Origin: Bradyrhizobium jicamae | Lineage (GTDB): Bacteria; Pseudomonadota; Alphaproteobacteria; Rhizobiales; Xanthobacteraceae | NCBI RefSeq assembly: GCF_001440395.1 | Contig: NZ_LLXZ01000194.1 | Span: 71,735 to 128,456, forward strand | Length of the DNA stretch: 56,722 nucleotides | Reading direction: 5' to 3' | Shown here: in pieces, positions 17,095-26,236 of the stretch | Layout: each line of letters begins with the position of its first letter | How positions within the stretch are numbered: position 1 is the first letter of the stretch | Translations under genes and position numbers: made by a program | The notes under the pieces: generated by a model | What the model was told of the DNA's origin: nothing | Database searches by the model: none | What the model saw: the letters and a program-made list of their open reading frames with translations, nothing else

Positions 17095-18246
17095 TCAGCC
17101 TCGCAGCCGCCGGCTCAACACCTCAACGAACCGGTCGGCGTCGGCTTCGTCATTATAGACATGCGGCGACACCCGCATGCGACCCAAACGCGGTGCGACG
17201 TATACGCCCTCGCTTGCCATGCCCTCGATCAATCCCGCCGGCATTCCGCCCTTGAAGGCGAGGCTCAAAATATGCGGGCTGCGCGGACCAGGCTCGGGCA
17301 CGCTGACGCCGACGCCGCGCACGCCCGCCGCGATCCGCTCCGTCAGCATCGTGAGGCGTTGCTCGATGGCCGGCGCGCCCCAGTCGGCCATCATCTCCAT
17401 GCCGATCGAGGCCATCTCCATCGAGATGAAATAATCGCGCTCGCCCATGTCGTAGCGACGGGAATCGCCGACGTAACTGGGATCGGTGAAATAGACTTCG
17501 TTCTCGGCGCGGACGTTGCGGCGGCCGGATGCGGTCTGCTCAAGCGGGATTCCGTCTTGATGACGTTTTGCAACGTAGAGAAAGGCGCGGCCGTAGGGGC
17601 CAAGCAGCCATTTGTAGGTCGGGAAGACCACGAAATCCGGGTCGAGACGCTTCACGTCGGTCATCAGTACGCCGGTGCTCTGCGTCGCGTCGACAAGGAA
17701 GGCAGCGCCTTGTCGCCGCAGTGCTGCGCCGACCTTCTCGACATCGATCAACCCGCCGTCCGACCAGTGCACGGAAGAGATCGAGGCCAGGCTGACCGGC
17801 GGTGCGCCGGATCGCTCGACCGCGGCAAGCACCGCCGACGTCCAGTCGCCATCATCAGGTTGGCGGACCGTCTCGACGGCAAAACCATCCACCTCGGCCC
17901 GCGTCTGCCATTCGAGCACCGGCGAGGAATGATCGTTTTCCAGCACGATCACGCGCGTGGCCCGCGCAATCGGCAGTATCTTCGCGGCGGTCGCAACGCC
18001 ATAACTGATCGAGGGGATCAGCGCGATATCGGAGGCCTCGGCATTGATCAGCCGGGCGGCAGCAAGGCGCGCACGCTCGTTCTGTTGGCCGGCGAAGGAG
18101 GCCTCGAGCGTCCACGGCGTGCCCTTGCGAAGAACCGCTGATCGCCCGGCCTCCAAGGTTCGAAGCGGCAGCGGGCTGTAAGAGGCGGCATTGAGATAGC
18201 AAATCTGGCGCGGTATCTCGAACAGGGCGCGCTGTGATGGGAGCAT
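17095..18246 (-). CDS. class V aminotransferase family protein (cysteine desulfurase/kynureninase-like fold)
   Basis: A 383-residue PLP enzyme of fold type I. The probable Schiff-base lysine is in F-P-T-Y-K-W-L-L-G-P-Y-G (near residue 197), and the N-terminus I-C-Y-L-N-A-A-S-Y-S-P-L is typical of class V aminotransferases. The ATG at 18246 is preferred; the frame continues 97 codons upstream but those cross a family A repeat and have no family similarity. The reaction (desulfuration, transamination or lyase activity) cannot be told. It is divergent from the glutathione transferase gene, with a family A repeat between the two starts. Confidence 0.85.
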   Translation of the reverse strand: MLPSQRALFEIPRQICYLNAASYSPLPLRTLEAGRSAVLRKGTPWTLEASFAGQQNERARLAAARLINAEASDIALIPSISYGVATAAKILPIARATRVIVLENDHSSPVLEWQTRAEVDGFAVETVRQPDDGDWTSAVLAAVERSGAPPVSLASISSVHWSDGGLIDVEKVGAALRRQGAAFLVDATQSTGVLMTDVKRLDPDFVVFPTYKWLLGPYGRAFLYVAKRHQDGIPLEQTASGRRNVRAENEVYFTDPSYVGDSRRYDMGERDYFISMEMASIGMEMMADWGAPAIEQRLTMLTERIAAGVRGVGVSVPEPGPRSPHILSLAFKGGMPAGLIEGMASEGVYVAPRLGRMRVSPHVYNDEADADRFVEVLSRRLRG

Positions 18247-18356
18247 CTGGAGGGTCTCTGCTGTCGCTATGCATCCAGTATGGCCGATCTCGATCACGCC
18301 AGCCACAGGAGCATTGCTCCGAGTACATCTGCGGCCGTGGCCTATCACGTAGATCT

Positions 18357-18447
18357 GTAGGGTAGGCAAAGCGGATTGTGGCCACCATATGCAACACGCA
18401 CAATTGCGTGGTAGGCGTGGGCGCAAGCGCGCCTTTGCCCACCCTGT
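18357..18447. repeat. palindromic intergenic repeat, family A, copy 2 (diverged)
   Basis: Left arm GTAGGGTAGGCAAAGC and right arm GCCTTTGCCCACCCTG are still recognisable, but the inner part is diverged. It occupies most of the divergent gap and ends about 20 bases before the glutathione transferase ATG, so the hairpin would sit in or next to that gene's leader. Confidence 0.75.
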
Positions 18448-18467
18448 GGCTCTGGAGATAAAAAGAA

Positions 18468-19361
18468 ATGACCGACGCCCCCGTGAACGAACCCATCGAA
18501 TACACCCCGCCAAAAGTCTGGACCTGGAACAAGGCAAGCGGCGGCCAATTCGCCGCCATCAACCGCCCGATCGCAGGCCCCACGCATGAGGCGCAGCTGC
18601 CGGTGGGCCGCCATCCGTTCCAGCTCTATTCGCTGGCGACGCCCAACGGCGTCAAGGTCACCGTGATGTTCGAGGAGCTTTTGGCCGCCGGCCACAGCGG
18701 CGCGGAATACGACGCCTGGCTGATCAAGATCGACGGCAACCAGTTCGGCAGCGGCTTTGTCTCCGTCAATCCGAACTCGAAAATCCCGGCGCTGATGGAT
18801 CGCAGCGGACCGACCCCGATCCGGGTGTTCGAATCCGGCGCCATCCTGATGCATCTGGCCGAAAAGTTCGGTGCGTTCCTGCCGGCCGGCGGCGAGGCGC
18901 GGGCGGAATGCCTGTCCTGGTTGTTCTGGCAGATGGGCAGCGCGCCGTTTCTCGGCGGCGGCTTTGGCCATTTCTACGCCTACGCGCCGACCAAGATCGA
19001 ATACGCCATCGATCGCTACGCCATGGAGGTGAAGCGCCAGCTCGACGTGCTCGATCGCCGCCTGGCTGACAACGAGTTTCTCGCCGGCAAGGACTACACC
19101 ATCGCCGACATGGCGACATGGCCGTGGTACGGCGCGCTGGCAAAAGGCCTGGTCTATGGCGCCGGCGAATTCTTGTCGGTGCACGAATACAAGAATGTTC
19201 AGCGCTGGACCGATGCGATCGCCAAACGCCCGGCGGTGAAGCGCGGCCGCATGGTCAACCGCATCTCGGGCGATCCGGCGAGCCAGTTGCACGAGCGGCA
19301 CGAGGCCAGCGACTTCGACACGAAGACACAGGACAAGATCGGCGAGCCGGCGAAGGCGTGA
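18468..19361 (+). CDS. yghU: glutathione S-transferase, YghU-like (glutathione-dependent disulfide-bond oxidoreductase)
   Basis: A 297-residue glutathione transferase of the Nu/YghU type, which uses two glutathione molecules to reduce disulfides and peroxides. The long N-terminal extension before the thioredoxin domain (W-T-W-N-K-A-S-G-G-Q-F-A-A-I-N-R-P) and the later Q-L-Y-S-L-A-T-P-N-G-V-K-V-T and F-V-S-V-N-P-N-S-K-I-P-A-L segments match E. coli YghU, as does the length (288 in E. coli). The glutathione-contacting E-S-G-A-I-L-M-H-L motif is present near residue 123. A GGAGATAAAAAGA stretch gives a ribosome site. The hydrolase gene starts 15 bases after the stop, so the two are probably cotranscribed. 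Confidence 0.93.
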   Translation: MTDAPVNEPIEYTPPKVWTWNKASGGQFAAINRPIAGPTHEAQLPVGRHPFQLYSLATPNGVKVTVMFEELLAAGHSGAEYDAWLIKIDGNQFGSGFVSVNPNSKIPALMDRSGPTPIRVFESGAILMHLAEKFGAFLPAGGEARAECLSWLFWQMGSAPFLGGGFGHFYAYAPTKIEYAIDRYAMEVKRQLDVLDRRLADNEFLAGKDYTIADMATWPWYGALAKGLVYGAGEFLSVHEYKNVQRWTDAIAKRPAVKRGRMVNRISGDPASQLHERHEASDFDTKTQDKIGEPAKA

Positions 19362-19376
19362 GGAGGGGGAAACGCC

Positions 19377-20132
19377 ATGACCTTTTTCGAAAAGGGCCCA
19401 GTCCGCATCCATTATCAGGAAGCCGGCTCCGGCTTCCCGCTGCTCCTGATCGCGGGCGGCGGCTTGAACTCGAACATAACAGGCATCACCGGCGATTATC
19501 CGCCCTTCAACGCGATGAAGGAGTTCGGGAACGAGTACCGCTGCATCGCCTACGACCTGCGCAACGCGCCGCCCGGCCAGTCCTCCGGCCCGCTCGAGAT
19601 CGACCGCCCATGGGATTCCCACACCGACGATCAGCTCGCGCTGATGGATCACCTCGGCTTCGAGAAATTCATGGTGCTGGGTTTCTGCATCGGCGGTCCC
19701 CTGATCTGGAATCTGATCAAGCGCGCGCCCGATCGCATCGTCGCCGGCGTGCTGGCGATGCCCTCAGGCTCGCGGCCCGAAATGCGCGATTTGTTCTACG
19801 ACAACAACATGAAGGGCTGGGCGCCGCAACTCGTCGCGGGCCGGCCTGATATCACGATGGAGCAGGCGGAGAAATTCCTGACGCGGATGTACCGTAACGA
19901 TCCGGATTTCGTCTTCACGGTGACGCGCGATTTCGTGCGCCAATGCCAGACGCCGGTCTTGATCCTGCCTGACGATATCCCGGCGCATCCCTACGCGGTC
20001 GCGATGGAGAGCGCGCTGCTGGCGCCGAACGCGGAAGTGAGTTTGTTTCCGTGGAAGGAGCCGAAAGAGCGCGTGCCGCTGGCCGTGCGCCAGATCCGGT
20101 CCTTCCTGCGCGCGCACAGGCCGGCGTCGTAG
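19377..20132 (+). CDS. alpha/beta hydrolase
   Basis: A 251-residue alpha/beta hydrolase fold protein. The nucleophile-elbow region reads M-V-L-G-F-C-I-G-G-P, so the elbow is G-F-C-I-G with Cys where most members have Ser; this resembles dienelactone-hydrolase-type nucleophiles, or the protein may have another role. An early L-L-I-A-G-G-G oxyanion-hole region and a later acidic P-D-D-I-P-A-H-P segment are visible. The ATG follows the upstream stop by 15 bases with a GGAGGGGGAAA ribosome site. Substrate is unknown; co-expression with the glutathione transferase suggests detoxification or ester cleavage. Confidence 0.85.
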   Translation: MTFFEKGPVRIHYQEAGSGFPLLLIAGGGLNSNITGITGDYPPFNAMKEFGNEYRCIAYDLRNAPPGQSSGPLEIDRPWDSHTDDQLALMDHLGFEKFMVLGFCIGGPLIWNLIKRAPDRIVAGVLAMPSGSRPEMRDLFYDNNMKGWAPQLVAGRPDITMEQAEKFLTRMYRNDPDFVFTVTRDFVRQCQTPVLILPDDIPAHPYAVAMESALLAPNAEVSLFPWKEPKERVPLAVRQIRSFLRAHRPAS

Positions 20133-20141
20133 CCAGCTTCG

Positions 20142-20229
20142 TAGGGTGGGCAAAGCGAAGCGTGCCCACCATCACGAGCGCAGCGTTAAATGGTGGGCAC
20201 GGCGCTAACGCGCCTTTGCCCACCCTACG
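20142..20229. repeat. palindromic intergenic repeat, family A, copy 3
   Basis: Well-conserved copy: GTAGGGTGGGCAAAGCGAAG at the left and GCCTTTGCCCACCCTAC at the right, with inner GTGCCCACCAT / ATGGTGGGCAC arms. It fills the gap between the convergent hydrolase and flavin reductase stops and probably serves as a shared 3' hairpin. Confidence 0.9.
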
Positions 20230-20231
20230 GC

Positions 20232-20852
20232 TCAAACCGCCGTCTTCGCCCCTTCCGCCGGCGGAAACACCACGCGGTCATCCGTACGGCAATAGCGGTC
20301 CGCGAACATGCGGCCGATCGGGTGATAGCGCTCCATGTGCACGCGCATCGCGGCGTGGTCCCACAATTCGTCACGGATGTGGAAGTGGATGCCTTCGCCC
20401 ATCACCAGCAGTCGGTCGCCGTTGACGTCGATTTCCTTCCACGTCCTGCATTCCATCGCAAACGGCGCATCCGCCAGCCGTGGCACGGCGATTTTCGTCG
20501 AGGGCGCGAGTTTCAGATTCAGATAGTCCGGCTCGCCGACATCGGGCGGGAAGTCGCCGCTGGATTCATGCATCGCCTGTGCCAGCGGCTCGTCGGTCAT
20601 GTTGACGACGAACTCGCCGGTCCGGCGGATATTGATCACCGTGTCCTTGATGCGCCCATCGGGCCGCAGATTGGCGGCGAACATGCAGAGCGGCGGATCC
20701 TCGCAGAACACGTTGAAGAAGCTGAACGGCGCCGCGTTGACCACGCCGGTCGGGCCGAGCGAGGTCACCCATGCGATCGGCCGCGGCAGCACGAAAGAGG
20801 TGAGCACCTTGTAGCGCTCGCGTGGTTTGAGGTCGGCGGGATCGTATTGCAT
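20232..20852 (-). CDS. flavin reductase family protein
   Basis: A 206-residue FMN-binding split-barrel protein of the flavin reductase (DIM6/NTAB) family. Supporting motifs: L-P-R-P-I-A-W-V-T-S near residue 22, N-A-A-P-F-S-F-F-N-V-F near 39, and K-D-T-V-I-N-I-R-R-T-G-E-F-V-V-N near 69, all typical FMN-contacting segments. The ATG at 20852 is chosen because the 24 codons upstream are inside a family A repeat. It lies downstream of the acyl-CoA dehydrogenase on the same strand. It may supply reduced flavin to a monooxygenase, but no two-component partner is adjacent. Confidence 0.88.
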   Translation of the reverse strand: MQYDPADLKPRERYKVLTSFVLPRPIAWVTSLGPTGVVNAAPFSFFNVFCEDPPLCMFAANLRPDGRIKDTVINIRRTGEFVVNMTDEPLAQAMHESSGDFPPDVGEPDYLNLKLAPSTKIAVPRLADAPFAMECRTWKEIDVNGDRLLVMGEGIHFHIRDELWDHAAMRVHMERYHPIGRMFADRYCRTDDRVVFPPAEGAKTAV

Positions 20853-20863
20853 GAGGGCTCCGC

Positions 20864-20952
20864 GTAGGGTGGGCAAAGCGCAGCGTGCCCACCATTTTGC
20901 GCGGGCGCAAGGTGTGGTGGGCACGGCGCTTGCGCGCCTTTGCCCACCCTAC
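20864..20952. repeat. palindromic intergenic repeat, family A, copy 4
   Basis: A complete copy wedged between the acyl-CoA dehydrogenase stop (20965) and the flavin reductase start (20852), two genes on the same strand. Its right end in transcript sense is only 11 bases from the flavin reductase ATG, so the folded hairpin would abut the ribosome site. Confidence 0.9.
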
Positions 20953-20964
20953 AACAGCTTACGG

Positions 20965-22239
<1,275 letters not shown>

Positions 22240-22390
22240 GAATATTCCTCCCATTTACGCAGGAATGTTGATCCCGCGGGCGTGCGCTTGGCTCGTTGGC
22301 TGGCAATGTAGACGGCGGGGAGGGCCTTGTACAAGCGCGCGCGGAGGACAACGATTTTCCGTCTCATGGGAAGCGGCGGCGCGCCGCTTC

Positions 22391-23722
22391 CTATTTCCGC
22401 CGCGCCTTCTGGTCGAACGCACTGATCACCGCGAGCGTCATTGCGGTGATGCCGGTTTCGATGGTCGGCTTCGGCACCGGCGCGAACAGCGGCGAATGAT
22501 TTGACGGTATTGGCGCCCCGGCACCATTGCGTGCAGCAGCGATACGTTCCTGATCATAGACGCCGATGTTGAACATCATCGACGGCACGCCTGCGCCGGC
22601 GAATTCGGAGAAATCCTCGCTGGCGGTCCCCGGCGGCGAAACCCTGAACTTGTCGCCGAATGCTATCTTCAACACCTCGGCAGTGGCGGCGACCACATCG
22701 GGATCGTTCATGACGGGCTTGGCGCCCTCGAGGATACTGATCGTGGGCGCAGGTGCACCTGACATGGCGGCCTTTGCCGTTCGTTCGATCCCAGCATGCA
22801 ATTTGGCGCGAACTTCCTGCTTGTAGGAGCGGATGGTGCCGGAGAGCTGCACGGAGTCGGGAATGATGTTTCCAACAGTGCCGCCGTGAATGGCGCCGAT
22901 GGTCACGACGCCGAATTCGGTTGGATCCTTCTCTCGGCTGATCACGCCTTGGACGTCGACGATGAACCGGGCCGCAATCGCAACGGGATCGATGGTCGTG
23001 TGCGGCGCCGAACCGTGACCGCCGCGGCCGTGGAATGTCACCTCGAGACTGTCGGCGGCTGATGTGCCGACCCCGGAACGATAGAAGACCGTGCCGTGAG
23101 AGAATGGGCCGGCATGCAGGGCAAAGGCGGCGTCGGGCTTGGGAAAGCGCGTGAACAGGCCATGCGCAAGCATGGCACGGGCGCCGGACACGATCTCTTC
23201 TGCCGGCTGGGCGATGAACATCAGCGTGCCGCGCCATTGATCCTTCAGGCCAAGCAGCGTCTTTGCCGTTCCGACCCAGCTCGCCATGTGGATGTCGTGG
23301 CCGCAGCTATGCGCGACGAACACCTCCCGCCCGTTCCAGTTGGCCTTGTCGCGGCTCGCATAGTCGAGGCCGGTCTTCTCTTCCATCGGCAGCGCATCGA
23401 GCTCGGTGCGCACCATGATGGTGGGCCCGTCGCCATTCCGGTAGATGGCGACCAGCCCGGTCATGCCGACCTTCTCGGTGACCTCGAAGCCGAGCGCGCG
23501 CATTTCCGCGGCGAGCCTGGCGGCGGTCTTCACTTCCTGAAAGGCAAGCTCCGGATGGGCGTGGATCTCCTTGTAGAGCGTGTCGAGCTTCGGATAGTCG
23601 CTTTCGATCGAGGCCTGGATTGCCTTCTTCAGTTGGGCGACATCGAGTTCTGCATGGGCCGGCGCCAGACTTGCCGCGAGGAGTGCGACGGACGCTGCCA
23701 ATGAGATGGTAAATCGATTCAT
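22391..23722 (-). CDS. secreted M20 family amidohydrolase (hippurate hydrolase-like)
   Basis: A 443-residue metal-dependent amidohydrolase of the M20D type, which cleaves N-acyl amino acids and similar amides. A clear Sec signal peptide (about 1-25: M-N-R-F-T-I-S-L-A-A-S-V-A-L-L-A-A, cut near A-H-A) puts it in the periplasm. The metal-binding motif H-S-C-G-H-D-I-H-M-A is near residue 130, A-Q-P-A-E-E near 166, and the dimerisation-domain G-R-G-G-H-G-S-A-P-H near 230. C-terminal S-E-D-F-S-E-F is the expected last ligand region. The ATG at 23722 is chosen because it begins the signal peptide. Substrate is unknown. Confidence 0.92.
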   Translation of the reverse strand: MNRFTISLAASVALLAASLAPAHAELDVAQLKKAIQASIESDYPKLDTLYKEIHAHPELAFQEVKTAARLAAEMRALGFEVTEKVGMTGLVAIYRNGDGPTIMVRTELDALPMEEKTGLDYASRDKANWNGREVFVAHSCGHDIHMASWVGTAKTLLGLKDQWRGTLMFIAQPAEEIVSGARAMLAHGLFTRFPKPDAAFALHAGPFSHGTVFYRSGVGTSAADSLEVTFHGRGGHGSAPHTTIDPVAIAARFIVDVQGVISREKDPTEFGVVTIGAIHGGTVGNIIPDSVQLSGTIRSYKQEVRAKLHAGIERTAKAAMSGAPAPTISILEGAKPVMNDPDVVAATAEVLKIAFGDKFRVSPPGTASEDFSEFAGAGVPSMMFNIGVYDQERIAAARNGAGAPIPSNHSPLFAPVPKPTIETGITAMTLAVISAFDQKARRK

Positions 23723-23760
23723 GGCTTGGCGCTCCTTGATTGCGTTACAGCGCTCAGTGC

Positions 23761-23852
23761 GTAGGGTGGGCAAAGGCGCACTCGCGCCGTACCCACCATC
23801 CGTCCACAGTAAGCCGCTTAATGGTGGGCACGCTTCGCTTTGCCTACCCTAC
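23761..23852. repeat. palindromic intergenic repeat, family A, copy 5 (reversed orientation)
   Basis: Outer arms GTAGGGTGGGCAAAGGCGC and GCTTTGCCTACCCTAC with inner CCACCAT/ATGGTGGG. Relative to copies 3 and 4 the internal asymmetry is reversed, so the element is inserted in the other direction. It lies between the VOC protein stop and the amidohydrolase start, both on the minus strand. Confidence 0.85.
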
Positions 23853-23867
23853 GATTCTACGATCTGC

Positions 23868-24248
23868 CTACGCCGGCATCCGGTGCATGGCGCAGATCTT
23901 GTTGCCGTCGAGATCGCGCAGATAGGCGAGATAGAGTTTGCCCGCAGAACCCTCGCGAATGCCGGGCGGGTTCTCGCAGGTCTTTCCGCCATTGGCGATG
24001 CCGGCCGCGTGCCACGCGTCAGCCTGCTCGGGGGAAGCAGCCGCAAAACCGATGGTGCCGCCGTTGGCGAACGTTGCCGGCTCGCCGTTGATCGGCTTCG
24101 ACACCGAGAACACGCCGGTTTTGGTGAAGTAGAAGATGCGGTGGCCGTCGACCTTGGCCGGCCGGATATCGAGCGTGCCGAGCAGGGCGTCGTAGAACGC
24201 CTTGGCCTTTTCGAGGTCGTTGGTGCCGATCATCACATGCGAAAACAT
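23868..24248 (-). CDS. VOC (glyoxalase/bleomycin-resistance/dioxygenase) family protein
   Basis: A 126-residue single VOC unit. The start M-F-S-H-V-M-I-G-T-N-D-L-E-K-A-K-A-F-Y-D contains the usual first metal-ligand His at residue 4, and the end L-Y-L-A-Y-L-R-D-L-D-G-N-K-I-C-A has the family-typical D-G-N-K strand. Such proteins act as metal-dependent lyases, isomerases or dioxygenases, or as sequestering proteins; which applies here is not visible. A GGGAGGAATATAGAAT sequence supplies the ribosome site. It lies upstream of, and on the same strand as, the secreted amidohydrolase. Confidence 0.88.
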   Translation of the reverse strand: MFSHVMIGTNDLEKAKAFYDALLGTLDIRPAKVDGHRIFYFTKTGVFSVSKPINGEPATFANGGTIGFAAASPEQADAWHAAGIANGGKTCENPPGIREGSAGKLYLAYLRDLDGNKICAMHRMPA

Positions 24249-24366
24249 ATTCTATATTCCTCCCGGTTCTTGGGGCGAATGGTCCACGCCGCCCGCCTGC
24301 GGGGAATGTAAACGGCTGCACGGGCGTTGCACAAGCGGGCAGGGCGAGGTGCGGGGGATGCAACGC

Positions 24367-26085
24367 CTATTCGGGCAATCCGGCCAGCTTCAACCCTTCA
24401 TAGAAGCGGTTGCGTTCCTGCCAGAACGCAGGGTAGCGCGAGAGCTCCGAGGCTTTCAGGCCGCCGATCGTGTGGCCCGGCAGGCGCTTCCGATACTCCG
24501 CCAGATTCATCCTGGCCTGCTCGGCGCGGCCATGCAGCGCGTCGATTGCGGCGAGCCATTGCCAGGCAAAACCGTTCTGCGGGCTCGAGATGGTCGCCTG
24601 CCGCATATGCTCGTAGGCGGCATCGTCGCGGCGCAGATGGAATTCCGCCATGCCCAGCGTAAAGTGACCAAGGCTCACCTGCTCGGCATTGGTCGGATCA
24701 AGCCGCAGCGACAGCTTGACCGGTTCGGCGACTTGCTCGGGCCGGCCCTGCTGAAGCTTGAGGAAACCCAGCCGCTGCAGCGACCGTGGGTGGTTCGGAT
24801 AGAGCGACAGCGCGCGCTGTACTGCCTGCTCGGCTTCGTCGATCCGTCCCTGCGTCGACAGCACGAGGCTTCGCACATAATTGGCGCGGGGATCGTTGGG
24901 CTGCAGCGCCAGCGAGCGCTCGATCGCCTGCGCGGCCAGCGCCGTCTGGTTGTGTGAATTACCGCTCGATCGGTTCAGCACCTCGGTGATGTGGCTGAGC
25001 GCCAGTCCCGAGAGCGCGCTGGCTGAATCGGGATCGATCTGCAGCGCCTGCTCGAACAGCGCGCGCGCCTGTTGTGGCGCCTCGCGCGTATGCACGCGTC
25101 TCAACAGTCGCCAGCCTTCAAGTGTCGGGTCGATGGCGGCGAAGGCGCGGCCGGCGTAGGGCTTTTCGAAGCTCCTGGAGTCGTCGATGCGGACCTTCAG
25201 TTCATTGGCGATGCGCGCCGTGATGTCGCGACGCCAGTTCCATCCGGCCTGTTCGCCATAGTCGAACCGCTCGGACCACAACAGCGCGCCTGTCGTCATC
25301 GACTGCAGTTTGACCGCGATCGAAACCGCTTCGCCCTGCCGCTGCAGACTACCGCTCAGGGCATAGGCGGCGTCCGATCGGCCGTCCGCGTTTCCTGCCG
25401 GAGGCGCAATCACGAGCGTGTCGGGCAGGCGAGACACTTCGATCGTCAAATCCTCGGTGACGGCCTCGGCGAGGTCGGCTGCATTCTGGCCGCCGACGCC
25501 GGCCAGCGCCAGAATGGTGATCGTCTGCTTGCCGACGACGGCGCCGGTTTGCCCGCGATGTGAAAGAGCGAACCAGAGCACGCCGACGAATGCGATCGCG
25601 GCTAGCAGGGCGAGAAGCAGCAGCAAAGATCCCCTGCGTGGAGATCGCAGCGACGCATCGTTGGCGGGCGCTGCATTTTCGGAGGGCTCGGGCGTTACTT
25701 CGGTGTCTGCCGTATTGCCCGGGGCTGCGTCAAACAGGTAACCGCGCCGCGGAACAGTCTTGATCAAACGCTGACCGCTGTCGCCGAGCGCTGCCCGCAA
25801 CTCGCTGACGCATTGCACCAGCGAGTCGTCGGTGACGGTGACGTCAGGCCACACCGCTTCGATCAGTTCGTCCTTGGTCAACAGCCGGCCGGGATGACCA
25901 GCCAGATAAGCGAGCAACGCAAAGCTCTTGGGACGAAGGGAAGCCGCCGCGCCGCCGACGCGCAACTCGCCCCGGTCGAGATCGACATCGAAGCCGGCGA
26001 AGCGCCGTAGGCCGCCGGAACTTGTCGCTGGCGTGCTGCTGCCCGTGGCCATCGGCTCGGTTTTCGCGCCAATTTCGGCGTTCAT
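24367..26085 (-). CDS. membrane-anchored winged-helix regulator with TPR repeats (CadC/ToxR-like)
   Basis: A 572-residue protein with an N-terminal OmpR/PhoB-type winged helix (about 27-118; L-R-P-K-S-F-A-L-L-A-Y-L, then L-I-K-T-V-P-R-R-G-Y-L-F), one membrane segment (about 153-174), a periplasmic adenylate-cyclase-associated-type region (A-D-L-A-E-A-V-T-E-D-L-T) and C-terminal tetratricopeptide repeats (about 340-540). This layout matches CadC-like one-component regulators that sense across the membrane and bind DNA directly. It is divergent from the Tat-exported amidase gene, with 151 bases between starts, so it may control that gene; this is inference. Whether it stays in the membrane while binding DNA cannot be shown here. 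Confidence 0.88.
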   Translation of the reverse strand: MNAEIGAKTEPMATGSSTPATSSGGLRRFAGFDVDLDRGELRVGGAAASLRPKSFALLAYLAGHPGRLLTKDELIEAVWPDVTVTDDSLVQCVSELRAALGDSGQRLIKTVPRRGYLFDAAPGNTADTEVTPEPSENAAPANDASLRSPRRGSLLLLLALLAAIAFVGVLWFALSHRGQTGAVVGKQTITILALAGVGGQNAADLAEAVTEDLTIEVSRLPDTLVIAPPAGNADGRSDAAYALSGSLQRQGEAVSIAVKLQSMTTGALLWSERFDYGEQAGWNWRRDITARIANELKVRIDDSRSFEKPYAGRAFAAIDPTLEGWRLLRRVHTREAPQQARALFEQALQIDPDSASALSGLALSHITEVLNRSSGNSHNQTALAAQAIERSLALQPNDPRANYVRSLVLSTQGRIDEAEQAVQRALSLYPNHPRSLQRLGFLKLQQGRPEQVAEPVKLSLRLDPTNAEQVSLGHFTLGMAEFHLRRDDAAYEHMRQATISSPQNGFAWQWLAAIDALHGRAEQARMNLAEYRKRLPGHTIGGLKASELSRYPAFWQERNRFYEGLKLAGLPE

Positions 26086-26236
26086 TCGGCACTCTTTCGG
26101 GCGTTGCGGCGTCAGTCGAGCCCAAACTCTCCCAATCGAAACAGAACGCCGGCAATGCCGACGTCATGCTCGGCGCCGATCCTAGGCCAGATCGGCGGCT
26201 GCGGGAATGGCGTCCACCCGGACACGGAGAGCCATC

